Source of the DNA: Methanospirillum hungatei
GTDB lineage: Archaea > Halobacteriota > Methanomicrobia > Methanomicrobiales > Methanospirillaceae
Assembly (NCBI RefSeq): GCF_020216685.1
Contig: NZ_JAIWNS010000117.1
Location: 1-17,393 of the forward strand
DNA length: 17,393 nucleotides
Direction of reading: 5' to 3'
A program made the position numbers and the translations under genes. Below are positions 1 through 6,484 of this stretch, in pieces; position 1 is the first letter of the stretch, and every line of letters begins with the position of its first letter. The notes beneath the pieces were generated by a model that had not been told where the DNA came from, ran no database searches, and saw only the letters and a program-made list of their open reading frames with translations.

Positions 1-1001
1 CCGGTATTGTCGTAAGCCTTCAAAAACCACCCGCGGATTTTTACTGGAAAGCGGTTCAGAGTCATTGCCGGATCGATGAAGCCAGAGATTTCCTTGCCAG
101 GTATGCATTCCGATTTCTCGGATATAAACTTGGGAGAGGTCTTATTGGAGCGACTGCTGCGGTGTGCAGTGAGTTTCCCGATTTTACCTGGGAGTATCTG
201 GCATACCGGCATCAAAGCCGGTTGAAAATTGTCCGTGAGGTTGATGCTGAGAGTCTCCGGTTATCAGAGGACCTGACCCGCCCTCACACCTGGGATACCT
301 GGGATCCAGATCTGAAAGGCCCGGTCTGTGTCCCGCATACACCGGATCCGGTGTTATTTGGTATCAGGGGTGACTCTCCCTTTTCTGTAGCCCATGCAGT
401 GTCGGTAATCAGATCTGAAGGGGCGGATATGGCCCGTATCTGGAAGACAAACCAGGGTACTGATGCACACCTGGTCTTGTATGAAGGCAGCCTTCTGACT
501 GAAGGGATATCATATCTGATCAGGGGCAGGGTTCATGAGACACCAAAAACCGGAAAAGGTGGTCATGTCTCTTTCCCACTCATGGCTAGTGATCAGAAGA
601 TTCCCTGTATGGCCTTTGAACCGACGAAGAAATTCAGGGATTTTGTCCGGTCATTACGGCCTGGTGATGAGATTCTGGTGGCCGGGAGTTACCTGAAAAA
701 TACCTTAAACCTTGAGAAGATGTACGTATTCTCTGTTGAACCGTATATTATTGCCCGGGCACCCATCTGTCCGTCATGTCAGAAGCGGATGACCAGTGCA
801 GGGTCAGGAAAAGGGTACAAATGCCGCAGGTGCGGGAATCGTGCAACCACCCCTGAACAGATCATTGAAAAGCGGACCATCTCTTCAGGCTGGTACGAGG
901 TTCCCCCCGGAGCACGGCGTCATCTCTCACGACCTATTGCCCGGGGTCATGTCGATCCTGATTCTTCCTCCCTTCCCTCATCGCGGAAGATGGAGCACTG
1001 A
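1..1001 (+). CDS. tiaS: tRNA(Ile2) 2-agmatinylcytidine synthetase TiaS, C-terminal part (5' end outside window)
   Basis: TiaS attaches agmatine to C34 of the tRNA(Ile) CAU anticodon, using ATP, so that the tRNA reads AUA; it is an archaeal enzyme. The reading frame is open from base 3 at the window edge to a TGA at 999-1001, so the gene starts upstream; ATG or GTG codons inside the window are not the start. Visible pieces in order are a GRGLIGA motif near 140-160 followed by a DFTWEYLAYR segment typical of the catalytic region, an OB-fold-like domain (about 510-720), and a CxxC...CxxC zinc ribbon (CPSC and CRRC, about 766-830). The end carries a VPPGARRHL tail as in TiaS proteins. About 330 residues are present of a family that is usually about 420. 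The next gene begins 67 bases downstream on the same strand. Family assignment is by recognition of the motif order and is fairly sure. Confidence 0.85.
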   Translation, partial: GIVVSLQKPPADFYWKAVQSHCRIDEARDFLARYAFRFLGYKLGRGLIGATAAVCSEFPDFTWEYLAYRHQSRLKIVREVDAESLRLSEDLTRPHTWDTWDPDLKGPVCVPHTPDPVLFGIRGDSPFSVAHAVSVIRSEGADMARIWKTNQGTDAHLVLYEGSLLTEGISYLIRGRVHETPKTGKGGHVSFPLMASDQKIPCMAFEPTKKFRDFVRSLRPGDEILVAGSYLKNTLNLEKMYVFSVEPYIIARAPICPSCQKRMTSAGSGKGYKCRRCGNRATTPEQIIEKRTISSGWYEVPPGARRHLSRPIARGHVDPDSSSLPSSRKMEH

Positions 1002-1068
1002 TTTTCACCAGGAGATCGCATTTCCTCGCACATCAGGTACGTCAGGTACTTGGGAGCTGACCGCCCAT

Positions 1069-1998
1069 ATGTATAGTATGGAATGTGATGTGCCGGTACA
1101 ACAGGTTCATCTTAAGCCTGGGATGACGGTAAAAAGCCTCATCAGTGCCATGGAGCAGGCTGGAGCCTATAATGGAGGTGCCCTGTCACGGGCGGTGAGC
1201 ATAACCGGTACGATGTATCAGGATAAACGCGTAACCCGCTTTTTTGGTCTTGCCGGAGCGATGGTTCCCGCTGGAATGGGTGGTATTGTATCTGACCTTA
1301 TGGAAGCAGGATACATTGATGTTCTGGTGTCAACCGGTGCCAACCTGACTCATGATATTATCGAAGCAATCGGATGTCACCATTTCCGGGGAACGGAGAA
1401 GTGCAACGATGTTGAGCTGCGGCATGATGAGATCAACCGGATTTATGATGTCTATCTCCCGAATGAGTCATTTATAAAATTCGAGGAGTTTATGCAGGAC
1501 GTTTTCTCAAAAATTCCTGACGGGACCGTTCTCTCAATCACGGATCTCCTTGCCCATATCGGTTCCCACCTCAATTCTGGTATCCTTGCAACTGCGTCCA
1601 GAAAGAAGATCCCGGTCTTCTGTCCTGCAGTTCAGGACTCGATGATCGGGCTGCAGTTCTGGTTATACCGGCAGACCCACAAGATAGTCGTTGACGCATT
1701 TGGTGACATGGATAAAATCATGGACCGGTGTTTTTCAGCAGATATCGCCGGTGCGTTCTTTGTCGGGGGAGGTGTCCCGAAGAATTATATCCTGCAGAGC
1801 ATGCTCATGACCCCAAAAGGGTTTACGTATGCCGTGCAACTGACCGGAGACCGGCCTGATTTAGGAGGTCTTTCTGGTGCCACTCTTGATGAAGCCAGAT
1901 CCTGGGGAAAGGTTGACGAGGATGCACAGACGGTCACCGTGTATGGTGATGCAACGATAACCTTCCCGCTTATCATGTCAGCAGTACTGGAGATGTAA
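1069..1998 (+). CDS. dys: Deoxyhypusine synthase
   Basis: Transfers a 4-aminobutyl group to a lysine of translation factor aIF5A, using NAD and usually spermidine, as the first step of hypusine formation. From ATG 1069 it is 309 aa. Family signatures include VSTGAN (88-92 region), HDIIEA, an AHIGSHLNSGI segment, IPVFCPAVQDSMIG, GGGVPKNY and SWGKV. Lys281 in SWGKV aligns with the imine-forming lysine of the human enzyme (Lys329), and Lys238 with human Lys287, so the protein looks catalytically competent. The human His288 position is Asn239 here. The frame stays open upstream to 796, but that extension lies inside tiaS and has no family similarity. ATG 1069 has a GGGAG 12 bases upstream; ATG 1078 is an alternative. 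The stop abuts the pyrF start with no gap, implying co-transcription. In some archaea agmatine rather than spermidine is the donor route, which the sequence cannot settle. Confidence 0.88.
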   Translation: MYSMECDVPVQQVHLKPGMTVKSLISAMEQAGAYNGGALSRAVSITGTMYQDKRVTRFFGLAGAMVPAGMGGIVSDLMEAGYIDVLVSTGANLTHDIIEAIGCHHFRGTEKCNDVELRHDEINRIYDVYLPNESFIKFEEFMQDVFSKIPDGTVLSITDLLAHIGSHLNSGILATASRKKIPVFCPAVQDSMIGLQFWLYRQTHKIVVDAFGDMDKIMDRCFSADIAGAFFVGGGVPKNYILQSMLMTPKGFTYAVQLTGDRPDLGGLSGATLDEARSWGKVDEDAQTVTVYGDATITFPLIMSAVLEM

Positions 1999-2646
1999 AT
2001 GACCGAAGTAATCCTTGCCCTGGATGTGGGCACCCGTGATGCAGCGGTATCGATTGCAGAGAAGACTGCGCCATATCTGGATGGAATAAAGATAGGCTAT
2101 CCCCTGGTTCTGGCAGCAGGTCTTGGCATCGCTGATGAATTATCATCTGGGGGACTTCCCCTTATTGCCGATTTCAAGGTGGCGGATATTCCTAATACCA
2201 GCCGGCTTATCGCCGAGGAAGTATTTTCTCATGGGTTTTCAGGAATTATCTGTCATGGCTTTGTCGGCAGGGATTCTGTGCTCGCCTGTGTTGATACTGC
2301 TCATGATCATGGGGGAGAGTGCTATGTCGTCACGGAGATGAGTCATCCTGGTGCGGTAGACTTTTTCCATGGGGGCATTGCCGAGCGGATTGCTGCACTT
2401 GTCTGCGAAACCGGGGCGGATGGGATCATTGCTCCAGCTACACGACCTGAACGGACACAACTGCTGCGCACGCTCATCGGCACCAGAAAGATCCTGTCAC
2501 CCGGTGTTGGTGCACAGGGCGGGGATCCATCAGCAATAGCAGGAATCGTGGATGGAATTATCGTTGGAAGAGCAATTTACGAGTCTGAAGATCCTGCCGG
2601 TGCGGCCGAGCAATATGCACAGTTCAAAAGTCCTTCCCGGAATTAA
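1999..2646 (+). CDS. pyrF: Orotidine 5'-phosphate decarboxylase
   Basis: Decarboxylates OMP to UMP, the last step of de novo pyrimidine synthesis, as a cytosolic TIM barrel. At 215 aa it has the normal archaeal length. The substrate and catalytic residues are visible: Asp9 in LALD, Lys31 in DGIKIG, and the DxKxxDI signature as Asp58-Lys60-Asp63 in IADFKVADI. The phosphate-binding loop is SPGVGAQGGD and the final strand is IIVGRAIY. The ATG directly follows the TAA of the deoxyhypusine synthase gene, so translation is probably coupled to it; no independent promoter is evident. Nothing is odd about it. Confidence 0.95.
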   Translation: MTEVILALDVGTRDAAVSIAEKTAPYLDGIKIGYPLVLAAGLGIADELSSGGLPLIADFKVADIPNTSRLIAEEVFSHGFSGIICHGFVGRDSVLACVDTAHDHGGECYVVTEMSHPGAVDFFHGGIAERIAALVCETGADGIIAPATRPERTQLLRTLIGTRKILSPGVGAQGGDPSAIAGIVDGIIVGRAIYESEDPAGAAEQYAQFKSPSRN

Positions 2647-2655
2647 CCCTCCCAC

Positions 2656-2675
2656 TTCCCTATCCATTAAGGGAA
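2656..2675 (+). other. Short inverted repeat after pyrF
   Basis: TTCCCT (2656-2661) and AGGGAA (2670-2675) form a perfect 6-bp stem with an 8-base loop in the 48-base gap between pyrF and the next gene. There is no T-tract after it, so a terminator role is doubtful; it could also lie in the leader of the downstream pair of genes. Confidence 0.3.
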
Positions 2676-2694
2676 TGAAAGATAATCACTAAGT

Positions 2695-3057
2695 ATGAAC
2701 TGGACTAAGGAACAACGGGCTCTCTCAGAGAAGTACTCCTGTAAGGAGGAGATCCCTGAAAGTGAACGGAGATATAAATGTCACACCTGCCACCTGATTG
2801 TTGATGAAAGTCCGTGTCCTGTCTGCGGTGATGTAAACCCGGAGATCATGTGCCCCCTTGACAATTGTGATTGTTCACATGAGATTGCTGCAACAATAGA
2901 ATACTGCCCGCTCTGTGGTGAACCGGTCTGCCCTGAATGCGGATGTCATGATGTTGTGCAGATTAGCAGGGTTACCGGATACCTGCAGGATGTGTCCGGT
3001 TGGAATGCAGGCAAACAACAGGAATTAAAAGACCGTCAGCGTTATAGCGTGACATGA
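2695..3057 (+). CDS. Stand-alone NrdD C-terminal-like protein (cysteine-rich, glycyl-radical motif)
   Basis: This 120-aa protein resembles only the extreme C-terminus of class III anaerobic ribonucleotide reductase NrdD. Residues 71-84 hold a CPLC...CPEC metal-binding site. They are followed by SRVTGYL with Gly95 and then by WNAGKQQELKDRQRY, which matches the order seen at the end of NrdD, where the glycine of R-V-x-G-Y-L carries the stable radical. The N-terminal half has more cysteine pairs (CHTC 29-32, CPVC 41-44, C53/C58/C60), giving 13 cysteines overall. The ten-stranded catalytic barrel, the substrate site and the allosteric cone are absent, so it cannot be a reductase alone. By analogy with the PFL spare part YfiD/GrcA it might be an autonomous glycyl-radical domain or the second chain of a split NrdD; that is inference. 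Its TGA overlaps the cbiZ start (ATGA). The start has no strong SD. Confidence 0.7.
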   Translation: MNWTKEQRALSEKYSCKEEIPESERRYKCHTCHLIVDESPCPVCGDVNPEIMCPLDNCDCSHEIAATIEYCPLCGEPVCPECGCHDVVQISRVTGYLQDVSGWNAGKQQELKDRQRYSVT

Positions 3058-3968
3058 GGTACTACCTCAGATCAAATTCCCTTATCGTTCGTGGGAAGTT
3101 TCGAATCTGCAGTTCCGGACCTCAAGGTGGCATTCGGAATTGTACAACGCTGATAAATCATCAGGTTCAAAACGACTTTTCTCATGATCCGGAGAAGGAG
3201 CTGGAGTTGCTCTCATATTCTCTGGGTCTTTCATATGCGGACACTGCTGGTCTTCTGACGGCTGTTGATATGAATACGCTCTGTATTCTTTCCTGGGATA
3301 CCATGATGGTCTTTGTAACGGCAGGTATAACCCACCCTGATCCGGTGCAGCCATCACCACCGGCACCGGAGGATACACCTGCCCCTGCTCCCGGGACGAT
3401 CAATATTATAGTCCTGACCCGGGATCTTCACGATCAGGCTCTGGTCGATGCGGTCATTACTACGACCGAAGCAAAAGTCCTCGCTCTTCGTGATGCCGGA
3501 TATGATTTTGCAGGAACGGTCACAGATGCGGTAATCATCGCTTCTGAGGGAACTGGCAAGACCATCAGATACGCAGGGAGTGCAACAGAGACCGGACGGC
3601 GGATTCATGAAGCAGTGTATACTGGTGTAACAAAGGCTCTGCTTCGCCAGTCTGATATAAAGAAGAAAAAGCCCTCATTTTTTATCCGTTCAGGTATTGG
3701 CGGACCTCACTGGGTAGTATGGGAGAAAGAGCATTGCCCCTATTATCCGTGTCATTATCAGGGGCAGCGATGTGATCTCTGTTATTGTCCGCTCTACCCG
3801 TGTGGAGATACAACCCTTGGTGACTGGATTGTAAAACCTGAACGGGCACCGGTCTTTGCATGCACCCGCTGTTTATTAAATCACCACCCACAGGTAACCA
3901 GCCATCTTTTGAGAAATCCTGAAGCCACATTACTTGAATTAAAGTCATTATATTCTAAAAATCACTAA
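3054..3968 (+). CDS. cbiZ: Adenosylcobinamide amidohydrolase CbiZ with C-terminal cysteine-rich domain
   Basis: CbiZ cleaves the aminopropanol side chain from adenosylcobinamide (and some pseudocobamides) to give adenosylcobyric acid, letting archaea salvage corrinoids. The N-terminal part (about 1-200) has the family pattern: RYYLRSNSLIVRG, SSGPQGGIRNCTTLINHQV, a GLSYADTAGLLTAVDM block and a DAVIIASEGTG-like segment. A Pro-rich linker (96-114) interrupts the domain. Residues 226-275 form the cysteine-rich small domain (PF04071-like): CPYYPC, CDLCYCPLYPC, then CTRC, eight cysteines probably binding metal. This fusion gives 304 aa, longer than CbiZ alone. The start ATG overlaps the stop of the preceding NrdD-like gene by ATGA, so the two are translationally coupled. 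A hairpin begins at the stop codon. CbiZ identity is confident; the role of the C-terminal domain is not known to me. Confidence 0.85.
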   Translation: MRYYLRSNSLIVRGKFRICSSGPQGGIRNCTTLINHQVQNDFSHDPEKELELLSYSLGLSYADTAGLLTAVDMNTLCILSWDTMMVFVTAGITHPDPVQPSPPAPEDTPAPAPGTINIIVLTRDLHDQALVDAVITTTEAKVLALRDAGYDFAGTVTDAVIIASEGTGKTIRYAGSATETGRRIHEAVYTGVTKALLRQSDIKKKKPSFFIRSGIGGPHWVVWEKEHCPYYPCHYQGQRCDLCYCPLYPCGDTTLGDWIVKPERAPVFACTRCLLNHHPQVTSHLLRNPEATLLELKSLYSKNH

Positions 3969-3988
3969 AATCTCTATAATTTAGTGAT
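3961..3988 (+). terminator. Hairpin at end of cbiZ, probable terminator
   Basis: ATCACTAAA (3961-3969) and TTTAGTGAT (3980-3988) are a perfect 9-bp inverted repeat with a 10-base loop that overlaps the cbiZ stop codon. A T-rich stretch (ATTTTCACTTTC) follows. It separates the tiaS-cbiZ block from the RPA promoter. Function is inferred from position and structure. Confidence 0.55.
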
Positions 3989-4017
3989 ATTTTCACTTTC
4001 ACCCCGCGGGTATCTTC

Positions 4018-4025
4018 TTTAAATA
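4018..4025 (+). promoter_or_regulatory. TATA box and SD for the RPA operon
   Basis: TTTAAATA at 4018-4025 has the form of an archaeal TATA box. A start about 25 bases on would give a leader of roughly ten bases that just includes GGAGATGA (4049-4056), a good SD 1-2 bases from the ATG at 4058. Spacing and position support it as the promoter; no start-site data exist here. Confidence 0.55.
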
Positions 4026-4057
4026 CCCTTGTTGTTGACCTTTCTTATGGAGATGAA

Positions 4058-5887
4058 ATGGAACTCAAAGAAATCGCAGACAGGATCTCCGAAAAATTTG
4101 CAGCAGCAGGTCATCCAATTGACCGGGCAAAACTTGAGGAAAAGATCAACCGGTTTGTAGAAGAATTCTCTGTCCCGCCTGCCGAAGCGGAACGATCAAT
4201 AATCGGTGATTATGCCCGGCAATTTGGGATGGAACTTCCATCAGCAGGTCCGTCAAAACAGGATGCTGATTCTGTAATACCGATATCAGAGATCCAGGCC
4301 GAACAATGGGTTACGGTCGAAGGACAGATAGTTACCTTAATCCCTTCACGCTCTCCTTCAGTAGCCCAGAGCGGGGTAATAATGGACTCAAGCGGGACTA
4401 TGCGGTTTACCGTGTGGGCAAAGGCAAATGCACCGGTGATGGAACAGGGAAAATGGTACAGGATCGAATCTGCGGTAGCGGATGAATACAATGGTCAGGT
4501 AAGCCTGAAAGTTCATTCAGGAACCACCATAACCGAACTTGCTCCGGATTCTGTTCCTGAACCGGTGATAACACCGATATCAGAGATAAAACCAAAACAA
4601 TGGATATCTGTTGAAGGTGAGGTCACAACCATCTTTCCGCCCCGGTCTCCTTCAATTGCACAGTCGGGTATATTTGCAGACAATTCAGGTACTATCCGGT
4701 TCACTGTCTGGGCCTCTGCCAATGCGCCGCTCCTTGAACAAGGGCACTGGTACCGGCTGGATCTTGTTGAATCAGATGAGTTTAACGGACAACTATCAAT
4801 AAAAGTTCATAGCGGGACAAAAATCACCCCGATATCCAGAGATGAAATGCCTGACATCGAAAAGACACCGGTTGGGGAATTATCACCTGGTGTCGCCCTG
4901 GTTGAAGGGAAGGTAGTAGCGATAGAGAAGCAATCTTCTGATCAGATACTTCAACGGGGTGTTTTTGCTGATGATTCCGGAGCAGTCAGGTTTATCATCC
5001 GAAATAGTCCGGGAGCAGAGCCCCTGATGGAAAATCAGTGGTATGCAATAAAGGGGGCAGTTGTGGATCGGTACCGGGGGGCATTCAGCATGCAGATAAA
5101 TCCAGGTACAGCAACACCACTTCTGGAGGACCGGAGTATCAGACCAAATATCATCCCGGTCGCCCAGGCAGGGCCGGGAATCGTCTGTCTGCGGGTAAAA
5201 CTTGTCCAGGAATATGAAAGTACCTCAGAACGTATCTTCCAGAGCGGCCTTTTGGGCGAAGAGTCGGGGACTATCCGGTTCGTCACCTGGAAGGATGACA
5301 TGGCCCAGAGACTGGTACCTGACATGGTCTATGGTATCTATTATGCATCAGTTGATGAGTTCAACGGCCGGTTGTCTGTAACCCTGAACGGGGCAACTCT
5401 TCTTCCGGACGAAGGCGCCACCATTCAGGTCAGATCTCCGAATGAGGAAGTGAAGGGGGCATTTGTCCACCTCTCTCCGGGATCAGGTCTTATCAAGCGA
5501 TGTCCGGTTGAGGGATGTGGGCGTGTCCTCTCAAGGCAGAATTATTGTCCGATCCATGAAATTCAGCCGAATTATATCTATGATCTCAGGGTCAAAGGCT
5601 GGCTTGATGACGGTCAGAAGACCTATGATACAATCATTTCACGGGAAGGTGTTGAGGAACTGACCGGACTTAACCTTATCACAGCACAGGAGATGGCAGA
5701 GAATAACCCTCTTGGTCTTGATACCGTATTTTATCATGTCAATGAGCAGATTCTGGGCCGGTATCTTATCTGCAGGGGGAGGGTATTTGATAATCGCCTG
5801 GTTGCCTATAATTGTGAATTTCAGACTTTTGATGCCGGGATGCTGGCCGAACTGATGAACCGTGCGGAGGGTGGATCACATGAGTGA
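4058..5887 (+). CDS. rpa: Replication protein A, four OB folds plus zinc-finger C-terminal domain
   Basis: Binds single-stranded DNA in replication, repair and recombination. The 609-aa protein has a helical N-terminal region (1-70), then OB-fold units at about 75-160, 173-258, 270-352 and 362-450. A C-terminal domain (about 460-600) carries a C-x4-C-x9-C-x2-H zinc finger at Cys482, Cys487, Cys497 and His500, as in the large RPA subunit of euryarchaea. Each OB unit repeats the pattern SG.(F/M).D.SGT.RF..W...A, then WY, then (D/E)(E/R)(F/Y)NG. Units 1 and 2 are about 64% identical by hand alignment, so that duplication is recent relative to the others. A TATA box at 4018 and SD GGAGATGA support the ATG at 4058. 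The stop overlaps the start of the RPA-associated gene, which fits the known archaeal pairing. Confidence 0.9.
   Translation: MELKEIADRISEKFAAAGHPIDRAKLEEKINRFVEEFSVPPAEAERSIIGDYARQFGMELPSAGPSKQDADSVIPISEIQAEQWVTVEGQIVTLIPSRSPSVAQSGVIMDSSGTMRFTVWAKANAPVMEQGKWYRIESAVADEYNGQVSLKVHSGTTITELAPDSVPEPVITPISEIKPKQWISVEGEVTTIFPPRSPSIAQSGIFADNSGTIRFTVWASANAPLLEQGHWYRLDLVESDEFNGQLSIKVHSGTKITPISRDEMPDIEKTPVGELSPGVALVEGKVVAIEKQSSDQILQRGVFADDSGAVRFIIRNSPGAEPLMENQWYAIKGAVVDRYRGAFSMQINPGTATPLLEDRSIRPNIIPVAQAGPGIVCLRVKLVQEYESTSERIFQSGLLGEESGTIRFVTWKDDMAQRLVPDMVYGIYYASVDEFNGRLSVTLNGATLLPDEGATIQVRSPNEEVKGAFVHLSPGSGLIKRCPVEGCGRVLSRQNYCPIHEIQPNYIYDLRVKGWLDDGQKTYDTIISREGVEELTGLNLITAQEMAENNPLGLDTVFYHVNEQILGRYLICRGRVFDNRLVAYNCEFQTFDAGMLAELMNRAEGGSHE
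4280..4534 (+). repeat. OB-fold repeat unit 1 in RPA
   Basis: Encodes residues 75-159, from PISEIQ to GTTIT. It matches the unit at 4574-4828 at about 54 of 85 residues without gaps, counted by hand. Shared blocks include SRSPS/PRSPS, AQSG, RFTVWA, ANAP, KVHSGT. Confidence 0.8.
4574..4828 (+). repeat. OB-fold repeat unit 2 in RPA
   Basis: Encodes residues 173-257, from PISEIK to GTKIT, the tandem partner of the unit at 4280-4534. Units 3 and 4 downstream keep the OB pattern but are clearly more diverged, so this pair is the youngest duplication in the gene. Confidence 0.8.
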
Positions 5888-6455
5888 CAACTCAGCAAAC
5901 CGAAGATTTGAACGCGAGTCAGCGAAAAGAGTCTTTGCAGCAGAACTACGGGAAGCTCATCATCATTTCAGAGAAGGTACGGATGACAAAAGCCCGACCT
6001 ATATACTGCTTCCAACAGGTGAGCGGTGTAACCGGGTTTTTATTGCCGGGACTCTGACTGAAAAGAAGAAGTCAGAAGGTGAAGCGGTCTTTTACCAGAT
6101 CAGGGTCATGGATCCCACCGGAATATTCTTTGTGAGTGCCGGGAGCTACCAACCCGAAGCGCTTCATCAGATCTCATCAATCGAATCACCATCCTATGTG
6201 GTCATCATTGGAAAGCCCGGGGTGTTTCAGGCCCCTGATGGAAGAAACCTGGTGTCAGTCAGGGCAGAATCTATTACCGCCGTTGATAAATCTGTGGTTG
6301 ACTGCTGGATTCTGGATACTGCACGGCTGACGCTTGATAGGATCGAAAAGAACACCGACGATCCGGATCATCAGAAGGCAGCTGAAGTGTATCAGCGTCC
6401 ATTTGAATCCTGGCGATCAAAAGTCAAAGAAGCACTTGCTTCTATTCAACTCTGA
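5880..6455 (+). CDS. RPA-associated protein (OB-fold, COG3390-like)
   Basis: Archaeal RPA genes are commonly followed by a gene for a small OB-fold partner, and this 191-aa protein fits that family. It begins with a basic helix (NRRFERESAKRVFAAEL). An OB-like core runs about 45-140, with a GERCNRVFIAGTLTEKK strand, an FYQIRVMDPTGIFFVSAGSY segment and a PSYVVIIGKP strand. A helical tail ends in WRSKVKEALASI. ATG 5880 is preferred: GGAGGGTG at 5866-5873 is a near-ideal SD 6 bases upstream, and the ATG overlaps the RPA stop (TGA 5885-5887). A GTG at 5862 in the same frame would place the start upstream of that SD. It probably forms a complex with the RPA encoded just before it. Identification rests mostly on context plus the OB pattern. 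Confidence 0.78.
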   Translation: MSDNSANRRFERESAKRVFAAELREAHHHFREGTDDKSPTYILLPTGERCNRVFIAGTLTEKKKSEGEAVFYQIRVMDPTGIFFVSAGSYQPEALHQISSIESPSYVVIIGKPGVFQAPDGRNLVSVRAESITAVDKSVVDCWILDTARLTLDRIEKNTDDPDHQKAAEVYQRPFESWRSKVKEALASIQL

Positions 6456-6484
6456 TTTTTCAGATTTTTAAAAATCAAAAAAAA
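6452..6484. terminator. Bidirectional T-tract terminator between convergent genes
   Basis: The 29-base gap between the RPA-associated gene (+) and the protease gene (-) is almost all A and T. It holds the 14-bp palindrome GATTTTTAAAAATC (6463-6476), T5 runs on the plus strand (6456-6460, 6465-6469) and an A8 run (6477-6484) that reads as T8 on the minus strand. Archaeal RNA polymerase stops at such T-tracts, so both transcripts could end here. Confidence 0.65.

Noticed and set aside
796..1068. Upstream extension of the deoxyhypusine synthase frame (91 extra residues)
   Set aside because: It lies mostly within the tiaS zinc ribbon and tail in another frame and shows no family similarity; ATG 1069 fits the usual N-terminus.
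5862..5879. GTG start for the RPA-associated protein
   Set aside because: The strong SD GGAGGGTG at 5866-5873 would be inside the coding region; it is correctly placed for ATG 5880.
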